Origin: CAZMZW01 sp963802275
Lineage (GTDB): Bacteria > Chloroflexota > Anaerolineae > Anaerolineales > Anaerolineaceae
NCBI GenBank assembly: GCA_963802275.1
Contig: CAWDIB010000004.1
Coordinates: 186,001 to 250,000, forward strand
Direction of reading: 5' to 3'
DNA: 64,000 nt
Shown piece after piece: positions 18,729 through 27,648 of the stretch; the stretch's first letter is position 1; every line of letters starts with the position of its first letter. The notes beneath the pieces are model-generated. The model was not told the origin of the DNA and made no database searches. It was given only the letters and a program-made list of their open reading frames with translations. Made by a program: the position numbers and the translations under genes.

Positions 18729-19941
18729 GGCTCTTTTTAATTTTATCCTCAATTCGGTTTATGCGTCTTAAGATTTCATCCTGAAAAGTATTTGAGGATT
18801 TTTTTTCCATCTGGTTTGATCTCAATAAATCAATTCCGGACTTGGCCCATAATAATGCATTCGGATAGTCTTTCGCCTGGTATTCAAAGATTTTCGATAT
18901 CTCAATGGCTGCCCTGCATTCCCCTTTTTCAAAGGAACTTTTCCAGAATTTTAAAGCCAAATCAAGATGCTGATGTCTGCGGCAAATAAATCCAAAGCGT
19001 AATAATGTGCTGGCTGGAATATTTTCAGGTAAACCTTTTTCAAATAAAATCTCGTAAAGCATCTCAGATTGCTGCGAGAAGCCATAATCTTCAATCATCC
19101 TGGCAATGGAAAGCATATCCTCTTTGGGAGCACGAATGCTTTCAAGCGGATCAGAGATCAGCCCTGAAGCAAGATTGAATAGGTATGCCAACGATAAAAC
19201 ATCCATGCGATTGTGATAAAAAACCCCCTCCAATGGGCGGGCATCTCTGGAGCCTATGAAGTCAAAATAAATCTGGGGCACCATCCACCCGGGAACTTCA
19301 TTTTCTTCCCGTTGAAATTTCAAAATTTCATTTTCCAGGTCCCTTAATTTTAAGGATGAAAGACGCAGCTTCCAGATTTTTCGGGATAAGTGAAGAAGAT
19401 CCAGATGAGATTTATTTTGGAATGGAGGATTTATCCGGTTTAATATAAACCTTGTTTTAAGCAGTGGCATGTCAAAAGAACTGCCATTAAAAGTTGCGAT
19501 CACCTTGTATTGTGAAAAAATATTGCCGGATTCTTTCAAAAAAGCAAGTTCATTGACAGGATCGTCCAGGAATAATTGGTCAATGGTGAATACATTTTTT
19601 GAAAAATAACCCAACCCAATCAGAAAGACCATTGTCCCGGTTCCGCCACTCAACCCCGTCGTCTCGGTATCCATGAAGAGAATATCTTCCAGCGTGATAC
19701 CTTCACTAGTTAGTCCACTTACCTGCAGCACTCTGGAAAAAAAGAAATTGGATTCAAGATTCATCAGTCCATGCTGATGTCCATTGGAAAAATGTTCGCT
19801 AACCTTGAAAATATCACCGAGTGGGCTGTGTAGCCATTCTCCTTGAATAACTTTCTCAATCGGAAATTTTTCCCTGGGTTTGATATTGGTGCTGCCCAAG
19901 CTGACACCCAAAGCTTTCAGTCGATCAATCAGGGTTTCCAA
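18715..19941 (-). CDS. yprB: YprB/MrfB-like DEDD exonuclease
   Basis: A 408-residue protein with an RNase-H-like 3'-5' exonuclease domain at residues about 85-270. The first acidic motif is F-M-D-T-E-T-T-G-L-S-G-G-T, the second N-G-S-S-F-D-M-P-L-L, and the last Asp-containing motif is Y-H-N-R-M-D-V-L-S-L. The C-terminal part looks helical and TPR-like. In Bacillus subtilis YprB (MrfB) works with helicase YprA (MrfA) in mitomycin-adduct repair independent of UvrABC. Here both genes are adjacent (4 bp apart, yprA first), supporting the same pairing. Confidence 0.88.
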   Translation of the reverse strand: METLIDRLKALGVSLGSTNIKPREKFPIEKVIQGEWLHSPLGDIFKVSEHFSNGHQHGLMNLESNFFFSRVLQVSGLTSEGITLEDILFMDTETTGLSGGTGTMVFLIGLGYFSKNVFTIDQLFLDDPVNELAFLKESGNIFSQYKVIATFNGSSFDMPLLKTRFILNRINPPFQNKSHLDLLHLSRKIWKLRLSSLKLRDLENEILKFQREENEVPGWMVPQIYFDFIGSRDARPLEGVFYHNRMDVLSLAYLFNLASGLISDPLESIRAPKEDMLSIARMIEDYGFSQQSEMLYEILFEKGLPENIPASTLLRFGFICRRHQHLDLALKFWKSSFEKGECRAAIEISKIFEYQAKDYPNALLWAKSGIDLLRSNQMEKKSSNTFQDEILRRINRIEDKIKKSHEKN

Positions 19942-19945
19942 TCAT

Positions 19946-22471
19946 TCACTCCGAAATCATTTCAAGGATTGCCAGGGTTGGTTCTTTTGCACCCATGCCG
20001 TTCTCCCCCGCCGGACCAACGCAGGAGGGGCATCCGTCTTTACAAGGACAATATTTGATCAACTCAACAGCATTTTGAATACATTCCTGATCATGGTCAT
20101 ACAAAGATGCTGAGAGACCGATGCCACCGGGAAATTGATCATAAATGATGATGGAGGGTTGCTGGTCTGCCCATTTTGCCTGGGGATCGGTCACTGTTCC
20201 AAGATCTTTTTCATCACACATCAAAATAACCGGCGCCAGGTGGGAAATTACATAACCCAAGCCAGCCAAACCGGACCGGATACGGACATTCTGTTCAACC
20301 CTTTGATGACAATCAGCACATAGTGTAATCAAATTTTCAATCCGATTTGCTTCCTGGCTGTCCAAGAATGCTCTAAAAGGAATTTTATGGTGGACATGAT
20401 GTTCCCGCCCATTTTCCTTTACGCCACAGAGCTGGCATGTAAAACCATCCCGCTCACGGACTTTCTTGCGTATTTCAGACCATTTTGCGCCGTATTCATT
20501 GGCATCATTCCGCCAGAGATTCTTCTGCCGTAGTTTTTCAATTATTTCTTTTGGTAATGTCAACCAGTAGGCAATGGTGCTTAATTCTGATTTGGGCATA
20601 TCCAGTGTTTCCTGGGCTAATACTTCATAAGTAAACCATTTTATTTTCTGATAACCCGTTACTTGTGAGGTCACGATGATTTCACCCAGATGTTTTTGGT
20701 ATTTCTTACCTCTGCTGCTTTTAATTTCCTTGATTTTTTGAATCTCAACATTTTTCTTGGGCTCGGTGTAATAATCCACATCGGATAATGATAATTTAGC
20801 AAGGTATTTTTCGTAATCAAGATTTTCCACCAGATAGGAAACGCCCTCATGCAAATAGATTGCTCCCGGATGTACCATCCAGTTGGCGCTTTCCTGATCA
20901 ACTTCGCCAATTGTTTTTTGCATGCCCCCCTGATCACAAATCAATAAAAATCGATTGGCGGAGGCACTGCGCAGAGAAATGTTATTGGCTGGATAAGCAT
21001 CCTTCATCCAAACAAATCTCCCCGAACGGGAATAGGCTTCACTGGACAGTAACAGGAACTCCAAATATTGTTTAATCTCAGACCAATGCAGGTCACCAAA
21101 TTTATCATTTTCCAGGAAGGGCAACTCAAACAAGGCACAGCGGATATGATCCAGCAGGATGAGTGGATTATCTGGATCAATCAAAGCATTTTCAGGTGAT
21201 TTTCCAAATAGATATTCCGGATGATTGACAACAAACTGGTCCAAAGGGGAGGAGGATGCCACCAGCATAGCCAGGGAATCCGCTTTCAATCTACCCGCAC
21301 GGCCGGATTGCTGCCGAAAGGCGGCAATTGAGCCGGGGTAACCCATCATGATGATGGCATCCACACCGCCCATATCGATTCCCAATTCGAGCGCATTGGT
21401 GGAAACCACCGCACGGATGGTTCCATCCTTGAGTCCGTTTTCAATCAATCGCCGCTCCCTTGCCAGGTATCCGCTGCGATATCCATGCATCTGCGCTATA
21501 TTCTTCGCGTATGCAGTCTGAAGATTGCGCAGAGTTATTTCAACCGTCTTTCTGGAACGGGCAAAAAAAATGGTTTGAACGCGGTTTTTAAATAAAACTT
21601 CGGCAATCCTGACGGATTCCGAAATGATGCCGTTTCTCAGCCCCAGTTCCTGATTGACAATGGGTGGATTATAAAGGACCAGATTTCTTTTTCCATATTC
21701 CGAACCATCATGGTCGATCAAGGTAACTGGTTCTTCAATCAGTTTTTGTGCAAATTCATTGGCATTTGCAATCGTTGCAGAGGTCATGATAAATTGTGGT
21801 TTGGAGCCATAAAATGAACAAATGCGCTTCAACCTGCGGATTACATTCGCCAGATGTGAGCCAAACACTCCCCGGAAAATGTGAATCTCATCAATCACAA
21901 CGAACTTTAAATTTCTAAAGATCCGTTCCCAGATGGTATGGTGGGGTAGAATGCCTATATGCAGCATGTCCGGATTCGTCAGCAGGATATTGGCTTTGTT
22001 TCTGATCTGATTTCTCTCGTGAGCCGGTGTATCTCCATCATAAATTGCAGGAGTAATCTGCAAGGAAATTGCTTTTGACCCCGAGAGACTAATGGCTGAA
22101 TTTAATTCATGGATTTTTTTCAATTGATCAGCAGTCAATGCCTTGGTGGGAAAAAGGTAAAGTGCAGTTGCAGCAGGCAGTGATACAAGCGAGTTAAAAA
22201 CAGGCAGGTTATAACTAATGGTTTTTCCGCTGGCAGTACCTGTGCTAATGATTGCGTTTTCACCACGGTCAACCACTTCGAATGTTTGCAGTTGATGGCT
22301 GTAAAGCTGATGAATACCGGATGTCTGCAATCCTTTTACGATTGCTGCATTCAGCTTTGCGGAAACGGAGCAGTATTCCGGTGCAACCGGTTCGACTGAT
22401 TTCCAGGCAATAATGTTGTCTTGAAATTTTTTATCTTGTAGTGCGCGATTAAGCAGGTTAATTTTAGACAT
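19946..22471 (-). CDS. yprA: YprA/MrfA-like DEAD/DEAH helicase with embedded HNH motif
   Basis: An 841-residue superfamily 2 helicase. Walker A is S-T-G-T-A-S-G-K-T, motif II is D-E-I-H, motif III is T-S-A-T, and the second RecA domain has Q-Q-S-G-R-A-G-R. The C-terminus has the DUF1998 region with a four-Cys cluster (C-P-C-K-D-G-C-P-S-C) and Q-F-P-G-G-I-G, as in MrfA. Unexpectedly, residues about 655-720 form an HNH endonuclease-type module: C-Q-L-C, E-H-H-V-H-H, N-L-I-T-L-C-A-D-C-H. It sits just before the DUF1998 core. The protein likely unwinds damaged DNA for its exonuclease partner; the HNH role is unknown. Confidence 0.9.
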   Translation of the reverse strand: MSKINLLNRALQDKKFQDNIIAWKSVEPVAPEYCSVSAKLNAAIVKGLQTSGIHQLYSHQLQTFEVVDRGENAIISTGTASGKTISYNLPVFNSLVSLPAATALYLFPTKALTADQLKKIHELNSAISLSGSKAISLQITPAIYDGDTPAHERNQIRNKANILLTNPDMLHIGILPHHTIWERIFRNLKFVVIDEIHIFRGVFGSHLANVIRRLKRICSFYGSKPQFIMTSATIANANEFAQKLIEEPVTLIDHDGSEYGKRNLVLYNPPIVNQELGLRNGIISESVRIAEVLFKNRVQTIFFARSRKTVEITLRNLQTAYAKNIAQMHGYRSGYLARERRLIENGLKDGTIRAVVSTNALELGIDMGGVDAIIMMGYPGSIAAFRQQSGRAGRLKADSLAMLVASSSPLDQFVVNHPEYLFGKSPENALIDPDNPLILLDHIRCALFELPFLENDKFGDLHWSEIKQYLEFLLLSSEAYSRSGRFVWMKDAYPANNISLRSASANRFLLICDQGGMQKTIGEVDQESANWMVHPGAIYLHEGVSYLVENLDYEKYLAKLSLSDVDYYTEPKKNVEIQKIKEIKSSRGKKYQKHLGEIIVTSQVTGYQKIKWFTYEVLAQETLDMPKSELSTIAYWLTLPKEIIEKLRQKNLWRNDANEYGAKWSEIRKKVRERDGFTCQLCGVKENGREHHVHHKIPFRAFLDSQEANRIENLITLCADCHQRVEQNVRIRSGLAGLGYVISHLAPVILMCDEKDLGTVTDPQAKWADQQPSIIIYDQFPGGIGLSASLYDHDQECIQNAVELIKYCPCKDGCPSCVGPAGENGMGAKEPTLAILEMISE

Positions 22472-22510
22472 GGACTTGGGAAATATTCTATTTTGATATA
22501 AACTTATCCT

Positions 22511-22531
22511 AATTCTTATTATAAAAGAATT
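22511..22531. repeat. Inverted repeat in the yprA/MFS divergent region
   Basis: AATTCTT and AAGAATT face each other across a 7-base A/T centre, in the 90-bp region between two divergent genes. It could be an operator, or chance in an AT-rich stretch. TATAAT at 22548-22553 lies only 8 bp before the MFS ATG, so it is too close for a normal leadered promoter. Confidence 0.3.
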
Positions 22532-22561
22532 AATAGAACATCCTAACTATAATGAGGTGAA

Positions 22562-23863
22562 ATGAAAACCCGTCAAAGTTCAAAATACCGCTGGTTCGTC
22601 GTTGTCATTTTTTTTCTTTTCATGCTTCTGCATCAGAGTGATAAGCTGCTGATTGGCCCGCTAACCCCGGATATTATGAAAGAATTTCAAATCACCAAGA
22701 CACAAATGGGTACGGTATTAACCCTGGCTTTGGTTGTTGGTACTGTTCTTTACCCAATTTGGGGATATTTGTACGACCGCTTTTCCCGTTCAAAATTACT
22801 TTCTTTGGCATCCTTTATTTGGGGTGGGACCACCTGGCTAAGCGCACTGGCAGGGTCTTTTCCGCTGTTTAGAATAACCCGCGCCTCCACTGGTATTGAT
22901 GACTCCTCTTATCCTGGTCTTTACAGTCTGATTGCGGATTATTTTGGACCAAAAATGCGGGGAAGAATTTATGCCATTTTACAGCTCGCGCAACCAATCG
23001 GATACCTGGTCGGTATGCTGCTGGCTTTAATGCTTTCACCAACCATCGGCTGGCGGTCGGTGTTTTTCATTACCGGGTCCCTTGGAATACTATTGGCCTT
23101 TTTCATTTTTTTCGGGGTGAAGGATCTACCCCGTGGAAAAGCCGAGCCGGAATTGGAAGAGCTGGCTGAAATCGGCCAGTACCGTTTTTCATGGCAGCAG
23201 GCAAAAGAAGTCTTTAAAAAACGGTCGATGTGGTTTATTTTTCTTCAGGGTTTTGCCGGCGTCATCCCCTGGAATGTCATCACCTACTGGTTCTTTACCT
23301 ACCTGGCTGAAGAGAGGGGTTATGACCAAAATAGTATTATGTTAACCATGGTGCCGGTGATCCTTATTCTGGCAATTGGGTATTTCATCGGTGGCGCCCT
23401 GGGCGATTGGCTTTTTAAAAGAACCAATAAAGGCCGAATCATTGTATCCAGCGTGGGTGTGATCATGGGAGCGCTATTTCTTTTTCTCGCCATTGAAACG
23501 CCCATTCAATCCCAAACTTCATTCATCATCTTGATGTCATTGACCGCGATTTTCATGCCGTTTTCCTCGCCCAACGTTATCGCCACAGTTTACGATATCA
23601 CCATGCCCGAAGTTCGCAGTACTGCACAGGCAGTCGAATACTTTATTGAAAATTTCGGTGCCGCTTTTGCCCCGCTTGTTGCCGGAATCATTGCAGATGC
23701 CAGCAATCTAAAAACCGCAATTCTGGTTCTGTGCATCACCGCCTGGGTGATTTGCTTCTTTCTTTACCTGGGAACCCTGTTCTTCATCAATAATGATATT
23801 AAATCATTAAGGGATCAATTGGCAGAAAGGGCAAAGGAAGAGAGAAAATTACAAAAAGCTTGA
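22562..23863 (+). CDS. MFS transporter
   Basis: A 433-residue major facilitator with 12 predicted transmembrane helices. The loop 2-3 region reads Y-P-I-W-G-Y-L-Y-D-R-F-S-R-S-K, the usual MFS signature. R-I-T-R-A-S-T-G-I-D-D-S-S-Y-P in helix 4 resembles the spinster/organophosphate/anion branch. The ribosome binding site GAGGTGA directly precedes the ATG. The substrate cannot be predicted, and no catabolic genes are linked. It is followed by a strong terminator. Confidence 0.85.
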   Translation: MKTRQSSKYRWFVVVIFFLFMLLHQSDKLLIGPLTPDIMKEFQITKTQMGTVLTLALVVGTVLYPIWGYLYDRFSRSKLLSLASFIWGGTTWLSALAGSFPLFRITRASTGIDDSSYPGLYSLIADYFGPKMRGRIYAILQLAQPIGYLVGMLLALMLSPTIGWRSVFFITGSLGILLAFFIFFGVKDLPRGKAEPELEELAEIGQYRFSWQQAKEVFKKRSMWFIFLQGFAGVIPWNVITYWFFTYLAEERGYDQNSIMLTMVPVILILAIGYFIGGALGDWLFKRTNKGRIIVSSVGVIMGALFLFLAIETPIQSQTSFIILMSLTAIFMPFSSPNVIATVYDITMPEVRSTAQAVEYFIENFGAAFAPLVAGIIADASNLKTAILVLCITAWVICFFLYLGTLFFINNDIKSLRDQLAERAKEERKLQKA

Positions 23864-23878
23864 TCTTGGATAAAAGAG

Positions 23879-23914
23879 AACAGGATGGGTCAATAAAGAT
23901 CCATCCTGTTTTTT
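23879..23914 (+). terminator. Bidirectional rho-independent terminator
   Basis: A perfect 10-bp stem (AACAGGATGG with CCATCCTGTT), 12-base loop, followed by a T run. It separates the MFS gene from the convergent lipoprotein gene and can serve both, since the stem is flanked by A-rich sequence on the other side. Confidence 0.85.
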
Positions 23915-25256
23915 ATTTATTGGACCATTGACTGACGATGTAATGAATATCAGTTAGTGCAGGTTCTATTTTATTCCCCAGGGCAGCTAAACCAGCTGTT
24001 GCCAAATCATCCCTCACAGTCCCTGCATCACTCATCTGGATCCTGAAATTCGAACCGCGGATGAACTCTGTCGGACCGTAGGCAACATACAGCCATTGGT
24101 TGTTACCCAGATTCCAAATGGGCAGCGTCTCCATCCAGACATAAGGATTGAATTGAATCATAACCATCGCCCCGGCAGGCGTATCAGATGGCACGGAAAT
24201 ATGAAAAGTAATAGGAAGTTCCTCTGAATTTTGCCAGGTAGTGATGATATCGTGTATGGTTTTATCTTCGGCTGGAATGATTATCCTTCGGATATACAAA
24301 CCATTGGCCTTATCCCGCTCGGCATTCCAAAATCCATCACCAAGTGAATATTTATATTCCAGCGGATGGCCGGAAGGAAGTGAAAGAGTGACTGCGTAAC
24401 TTCCATCATCACGCACAATCAAGTTTTTCGCGTAGGCCATCTCTGTGGTAATGCCGCCGCGTTTATCCGCAAAAGAATTACCCAGCGATAAAAACGACCC
24501 AAACAGGCGGATGGGAGCACCCACCAGGTTTTCAGAAGGTGGTGTAACAATGAATGTAATATTCACCAATCGGTTTGGCTTCATGCCAAAATTGGCAGGG
24601 GTAACAGCATTGGGGGCAATGATTGCATTCTGTTGAAATGGCTGGAAGAGACCGTCCACATGAACAGCAGTCAGCATATTTTCGCCGACTGGAATATTAG
24701 CAATACTGTAAGAACCATCAGCACCCGAAAATGTCCGCATGCCATTGCAGGTAACCAGCACATTGGGTAATGGCTCGCTGGTTTCACTATTGAAAATAAA
24801 TCCCTGTAAAATTCCTGTGGTTCCGCTAAATGGTGTGGTTAGCCATCCGGCAACCTGATCATTTATTGCAAGGGGACCATTGATGTATGCCTGCCGATAC
24901 CGCACCTGTTGATTTAGGCTGTCATATTCAATCAATGGCGGCGTACCTTCCTGTACATAACGGTATTTCATTACAAACCCCGTCGGGTAAGTCATGCGAA
25001 GGGAATAGGCAAGTCCGCCTGTTGATTTCATGGGGTAGCGGGTTGGATTCAGACCGAGCCCTGATATTTCATCCAATACTTCCAAAAATAATCCGCCTTG
25101 CATTTCAGAACCTGCAGCGAAAGAGACATTAAAGAGCACTTCAGCCTTGGAGATGTTCTGGGTATATTGAATTCCTGCAATTGGATTAATAGAACATGCC
25201 GATGTGAAAAACAGCAGAACCAGGAAAAGGATGAAAGAATTATTAAATCGTTTCAT
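23913..25256 (-). CDS. Secreted lipoprotein with carboxypeptidase-regulatory-like and CBM20-like domains
   Basis: About 447 residues. The N-terminus is a lipoprotein signal peptide with lipobox T-S-A-C, so the mature protein is anchored outside. Three beta-sandwich segments share the pattern of CBM20-type domains (V-x-F-x-V ... Y-K-Y/Y-R-Y ... W-N), at residues about 40-150, 235-345 and 350-440. A carboxypeptidase-regulatory-like domain lies between (G-I-L-Q-G-F-I-F-N-S ... G-S-Y-S-I-A-N-I-P-V-G). I chose ATG 25254-25256 because the signal peptide begins there; the frame is open 19 codons further. Likely a binding protein for a polysaccharide or envelope component; the function is unknown. 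Confidence 0.75.
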   Translation of the reverse strand: MKRFNNSFILFLVLLFFTSACSINPIAGIQYTQNISKAEVLFNVSFAAGSEMQGGLFLEVLDEISGLGLNPTRYPMKSTGGLAYSLRMTYPTGFVMKYRYVQEGTPPLIEYDSLNQQVRYRQAYINGPLAINDQVAGWLTTPFSGTTGILQGFIFNSETSEPLPNVLVTCNGMRTFSGADGSYSIANIPVGENMLTAVHVDGLFQPFQQNAIIAPNAVTPANFGMKPNRLVNITFIVTPPSENLVGAPIRLFGSFLSLGNSFADKRGGITTEMAYAKNLIVRDDGSYAVTLSLPSGHPLEYKYSLGDGFWNAERDKANGLYIRRIIIPAEDKTIHDIITTWQNSEELPITFHISVPSDTPAGAMVMIQFNPYVWMETLPIWNLGNNQWLYVAYGPTEFIRGSNFRIQMSDAGTVRDDLATAGLAALGNKIEPALTDIHYIVSQWSNK

Positions 25257-25266
25257 GCTGTGATCT

Positions 25267-25713
25267 TTATGATTGTAATTTTTGGTAATTGCGAAATGCA
25301 GTCTGTATTTCAATCATCCTTGCAGATAAACTCCCAAGCACGCCATTGACGAAACGGGGTGTGCTGTCTGATCCATACACTTTCGCCAGTTCAATCGCCT
25401 CGTTTATGGCAACCTTGACCGGTGAACATTTTTCAACTGCAAATTCCCACAGCGCAATTCGTATGATATTACGGTCGATTGTGGCAACCTGGTCCAATGG
25501 CCAGTCAGGGGCATTGGTAGCAATGATCTCATCCAACTTTTGAATGAGGGGCAATACACCATTAATAATTTCCCGGGAAAAATCCTTATGATTTTCCTCT
25601 ATGGATTCTTCTTCCAGCCGTTGTTCGATGGCTAGAGCAGGGGGGTGCCCGGTCAGATCATATTCGAATAAAGCCTGCAGAGCTATTCCACGCGCCTTTG
25701 TTCTCGATTTCAT
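25267..25713 (-). CDS. nusB: Transcription antitermination factor NusB
   Basis: A 148-residue all-helical NusB protein with the start K-S-R-T-K-A-R-G-I-A-L-Q-A-L-F-E-Y and the typical I-D-R-N-I-I-R-I-A-L-W-E and A-I-N-E-A-I-E-L-A-K motifs. It binds boxA RNA with S10 in rRNA antitermination. It follows the Asp23-family gene by 12 bp, a common arrangement in Gram-positive-type genomes. Confidence 0.93.
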   Translation of the reverse strand: MKSRTKARGIALQALFEYDLTGHPPALAIEQRLEEESIEENHKDFSREIINGVLPLIQKLDEIIATNAPDWPLDQVATIDRNIIRIALWEFAVEKCSPVKVAINEAIELAKVYGSDSTPRFVNGVLGSLSARMIEIQTAFRNYQKLQS

Positions 25714-25725
25714 TTTGGAAAGGAA

Positions 25726-26070
25726 TCAATCCTTGTAATCAACATCTTCAATATGAATGTTTATGGTGCCGATCTCCATCCCCACCATTTCCTGGATTGC
25801 CCGCTTAACCTGTTGCTGAACCTTACGGCTGGTTTCAAGGAGGTTGACATCCCGTTTCATGACAAGATAAGCATCCACATAGACAGTGTTATTCTCCACT
25901 TCAACCTTGACACCGTTGGAATAACTGCGGCGAATAAGCGAATCAACATTATGAGGTCCGCTCGCCATGCGGCTGACACCTTCCACCCCAAGCGCAGTAA
26001 GGCGTACGATGGTCAATAGCACTTCGGGATCAATGGTCGTTTTTCCAGTGGGGTTCATTTCTTTATCCAT
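25726..26070 (-). CDS. Asp23/Gls24-family envelope stress protein
   Basis: A 114-residue protein of the Asp23 (DUF322) family: V-R-L-T-A-L-G-V-E-G-V-S-R-M near the start, and V-K-V-E-V-E-N-N-T-V-Y-V-D-A-Y-L-V in the core. Family members associate with the membrane and envelope homeostasis in Gram-positive bacteria; the biochemical role is unsettled. It is probably co-transcribed with nusB. The short acidic C-terminus (I-E-D-V-D-Y-K-D) is usual. Confidence 0.88.
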   Translation of the reverse strand: MDKEMNPTGKTTIDPEVLLTIVRLTALGVEGVSRMASGPHNVDSLIRRSYSNGVKVEVENNTVYVDAYLVMKRDVNLLETSRKVQQQVKRAIQEMVGMEIGTINIHIEDVDYKD

Positions 26071-26138
26071 TTCGTCTCCATTTTCACTTATGAATTATAA
26101 ACTTGAAATGGCATCCATATCTGTTTGTCGAAAAATAC

Positions 26139-27386
26139 TCAGTACAGCATGGTATTGGTAGCATAGGGCACAATGACCTTCTTTGTATTGGGTGATAATG
26201 AACCATTCACCAATTTCATCGCATCCGCAATGGTTTGTGAATAGTCCAGGTGAGTTTTTTGGACTACAGCAGGTTTCATGGAAGACACAAGAATGATGCG
26301 GTTTCGTTTGGCCTGCAGGGCAAGTTGATAGGCTTTATGAGGTCCAATTTCAAATTTGGAATTCTGGAATTTTTCCACTACCTCCTTTGGCGATGCATAA
26401 TGGCTTAAATACTCTTCAAATTCTTTACTTCCCAATCCCTCGCGGCATTCGGCCACCAGGATGATGATCCCATCTTTGCGGGTAATCATACTTACGTGGG
26501 TGATGGCTTTTTGAGCTTGATACAAATTAATATCCTTGGGGTAACCTCCCGGCGAGGCAACCACCAGATCGTATAATTGGCCAATCTTTTTTTGACAAAC
26601 CTGGCGCGATACGGGTATACCTGCCTGCATGACCGCACGGGGGGAGCCCCAAAACACCTGTACGATCTGTTTATCCGCATTGAGCACTACATTCAAGGCC
26701 GCGGTGATCCCTATCTTGTCACCAATTTCTTCCATATCCAGGCGGGTGGGATTGTTCTCATAATTCCCGATGAAGGATTCTTTTTCAAGCAAATGGGAGT
26801 GATTTATACGTATTGTCTCCCGTCCTGCCAGACCTATGGCGGCGGATTTGGCACCGCCGGAATAACCCATAAAATGGTGCGGTTCAATATTTCCAACCAC
26901 GATTTTGATTTCCATTTGAAAAAAATTCTTGTTCACATAGATTGGTGTTTGCCTGGTCGTTTCTCCCAAGTGGATTAGATTTTCGCCATCATCACAGTCA
27001 TGACGGAAAATGGGATAATCAATCAATAGTGCTGAAGGAAAAATATGCTCGACTTCAGCCAGGTCAGTTTGTTTGTGAGTACCACTGGCAATGAAAAAGG
27101 AAATGTCCTCTTTTTTTGCACCATTGCGCAGCAGGTATTCCAGCAGGGGAGGGAGTAGAAGATCATTTGGAACTGGCCTGGTAGTGTCATTAACTGCAAT
27201 CCCAATCTTTTTACCTCCAGTACTATTCAAATTAATTTCATCAAGAGGTTCAAAAAGCGCTTTATTTATAGCCAGAGATGGATTAGAAATAGATGCAGTA
27301 TGATTTGGCAAAATAATGTCATAATCTTTTTCATGAGAATATATCAAGGTTTGTGATGAAGCACCATAGGGAAGAGAATAATTCAT
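26139..27386 (-). CDS. larA: Nickel-dependent lactate racemase family protein LarA
   Basis: A 415-residue LarA-family protein. Visible motifs are N-D-T-T-R-P-V-P, S-G-T-H-K-Q, F-R-H-D-C-D-D and P-H-H-F-M-G-Y-S-G-G-A-K. In Lactobacillus LarA these His residues and a Lys carry and surround the nickel-pincer nucleotide cofactor; homologues racemise various 2-hydroxyacids. The cofactor genes larB, larC and larE are not in this window. It is divergent from the integrase gene. Lactate itself is not proven as substrate. Confidence 0.87.
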   Translation of the reverse strand: MNYSLPYGASSQTLIYSHEKDYDIILPNHTASISNPSLAINKALFEPLDEINLNSTGGKKIGIAVNDTTRPVPNDLLLPPLLEYLLRNGAKKEDISFFIASGTHKQTDLAEVEHIFPSALLIDYPIFRHDCDDGENLIHLGETTRQTPIYVNKNFFQMEIKIVVGNIEPHHFMGYSGGAKSAAIGLAGRETIRINHSHLLEKESFIGNYENNPTRLDMEEIGDKIGITAALNVVLNADKQIVQVFWGSPRAVMQAGIPVSRQVCQKKIGQLYDLVVASPGGYPKDINLYQAQKAITHVSMITRKDGIIILVAECREGLGSKEFEEYLSHYASPKEVVEKFQNSKFEIGPHKAYQLALQAKRNRIILVSSMKPAVVQKTHLDYSQTIADAMKLVNGSLSPNTKKVIVPYATNTMLY

Positions 27387-27648
27387 GATATTTTGCGCCT
27401 TTTCGTATAGTTTACACTAAAGTAAAAATCTTCAGTTAATATTTTCCCTTTTTTTGTTTTTTGAGAGAATTATTGTCCAGGTTTTTTCATTAGGGGAATA
27501 TTACATATTTTGATGTATAACAAGTATAAAGCAGATGAAGATATCATCTGAATACCTTATTATGACGCACCTTGTTAAAAAGAGTAGCCATGGTATACTA
27601 TTAATGCTTTCGATAAGTATTATTATCATAAACATACTATAAATAAAA
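27387..27648. other. AT-rich divergent intergenic region
   Basis: This 262-bp stretch is the longest non-coding gap in the window. It separates larA (leftward) from the integrase gene (rightward) and is strikingly AT-rich, with T runs around 27450-27490. I find no convincing open frame, tRNA or attachment-site repeat in it. It must contain the larA promoter and the integrase promoter given separately. Confidence 0.6.
27572..27599 (+). promoter_or_regulatory. Candidate promoter of the integrase gene
   Basis: TTGTTA (27572-27577) and TATACT (27594-27599) are 16 bp apart, a fair sigma-70-like pair about 50 bp before the integrase ATG at 27649. This is a pattern match only. Confidence 0.45.

Noticed and set aside
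22548..22553. TATAAT as the MFS gene -10 box
   Set aside because: It is 8 bp from the start codon, and a ribosome binding site sits between, so transcription from it would start inside or after the leader.
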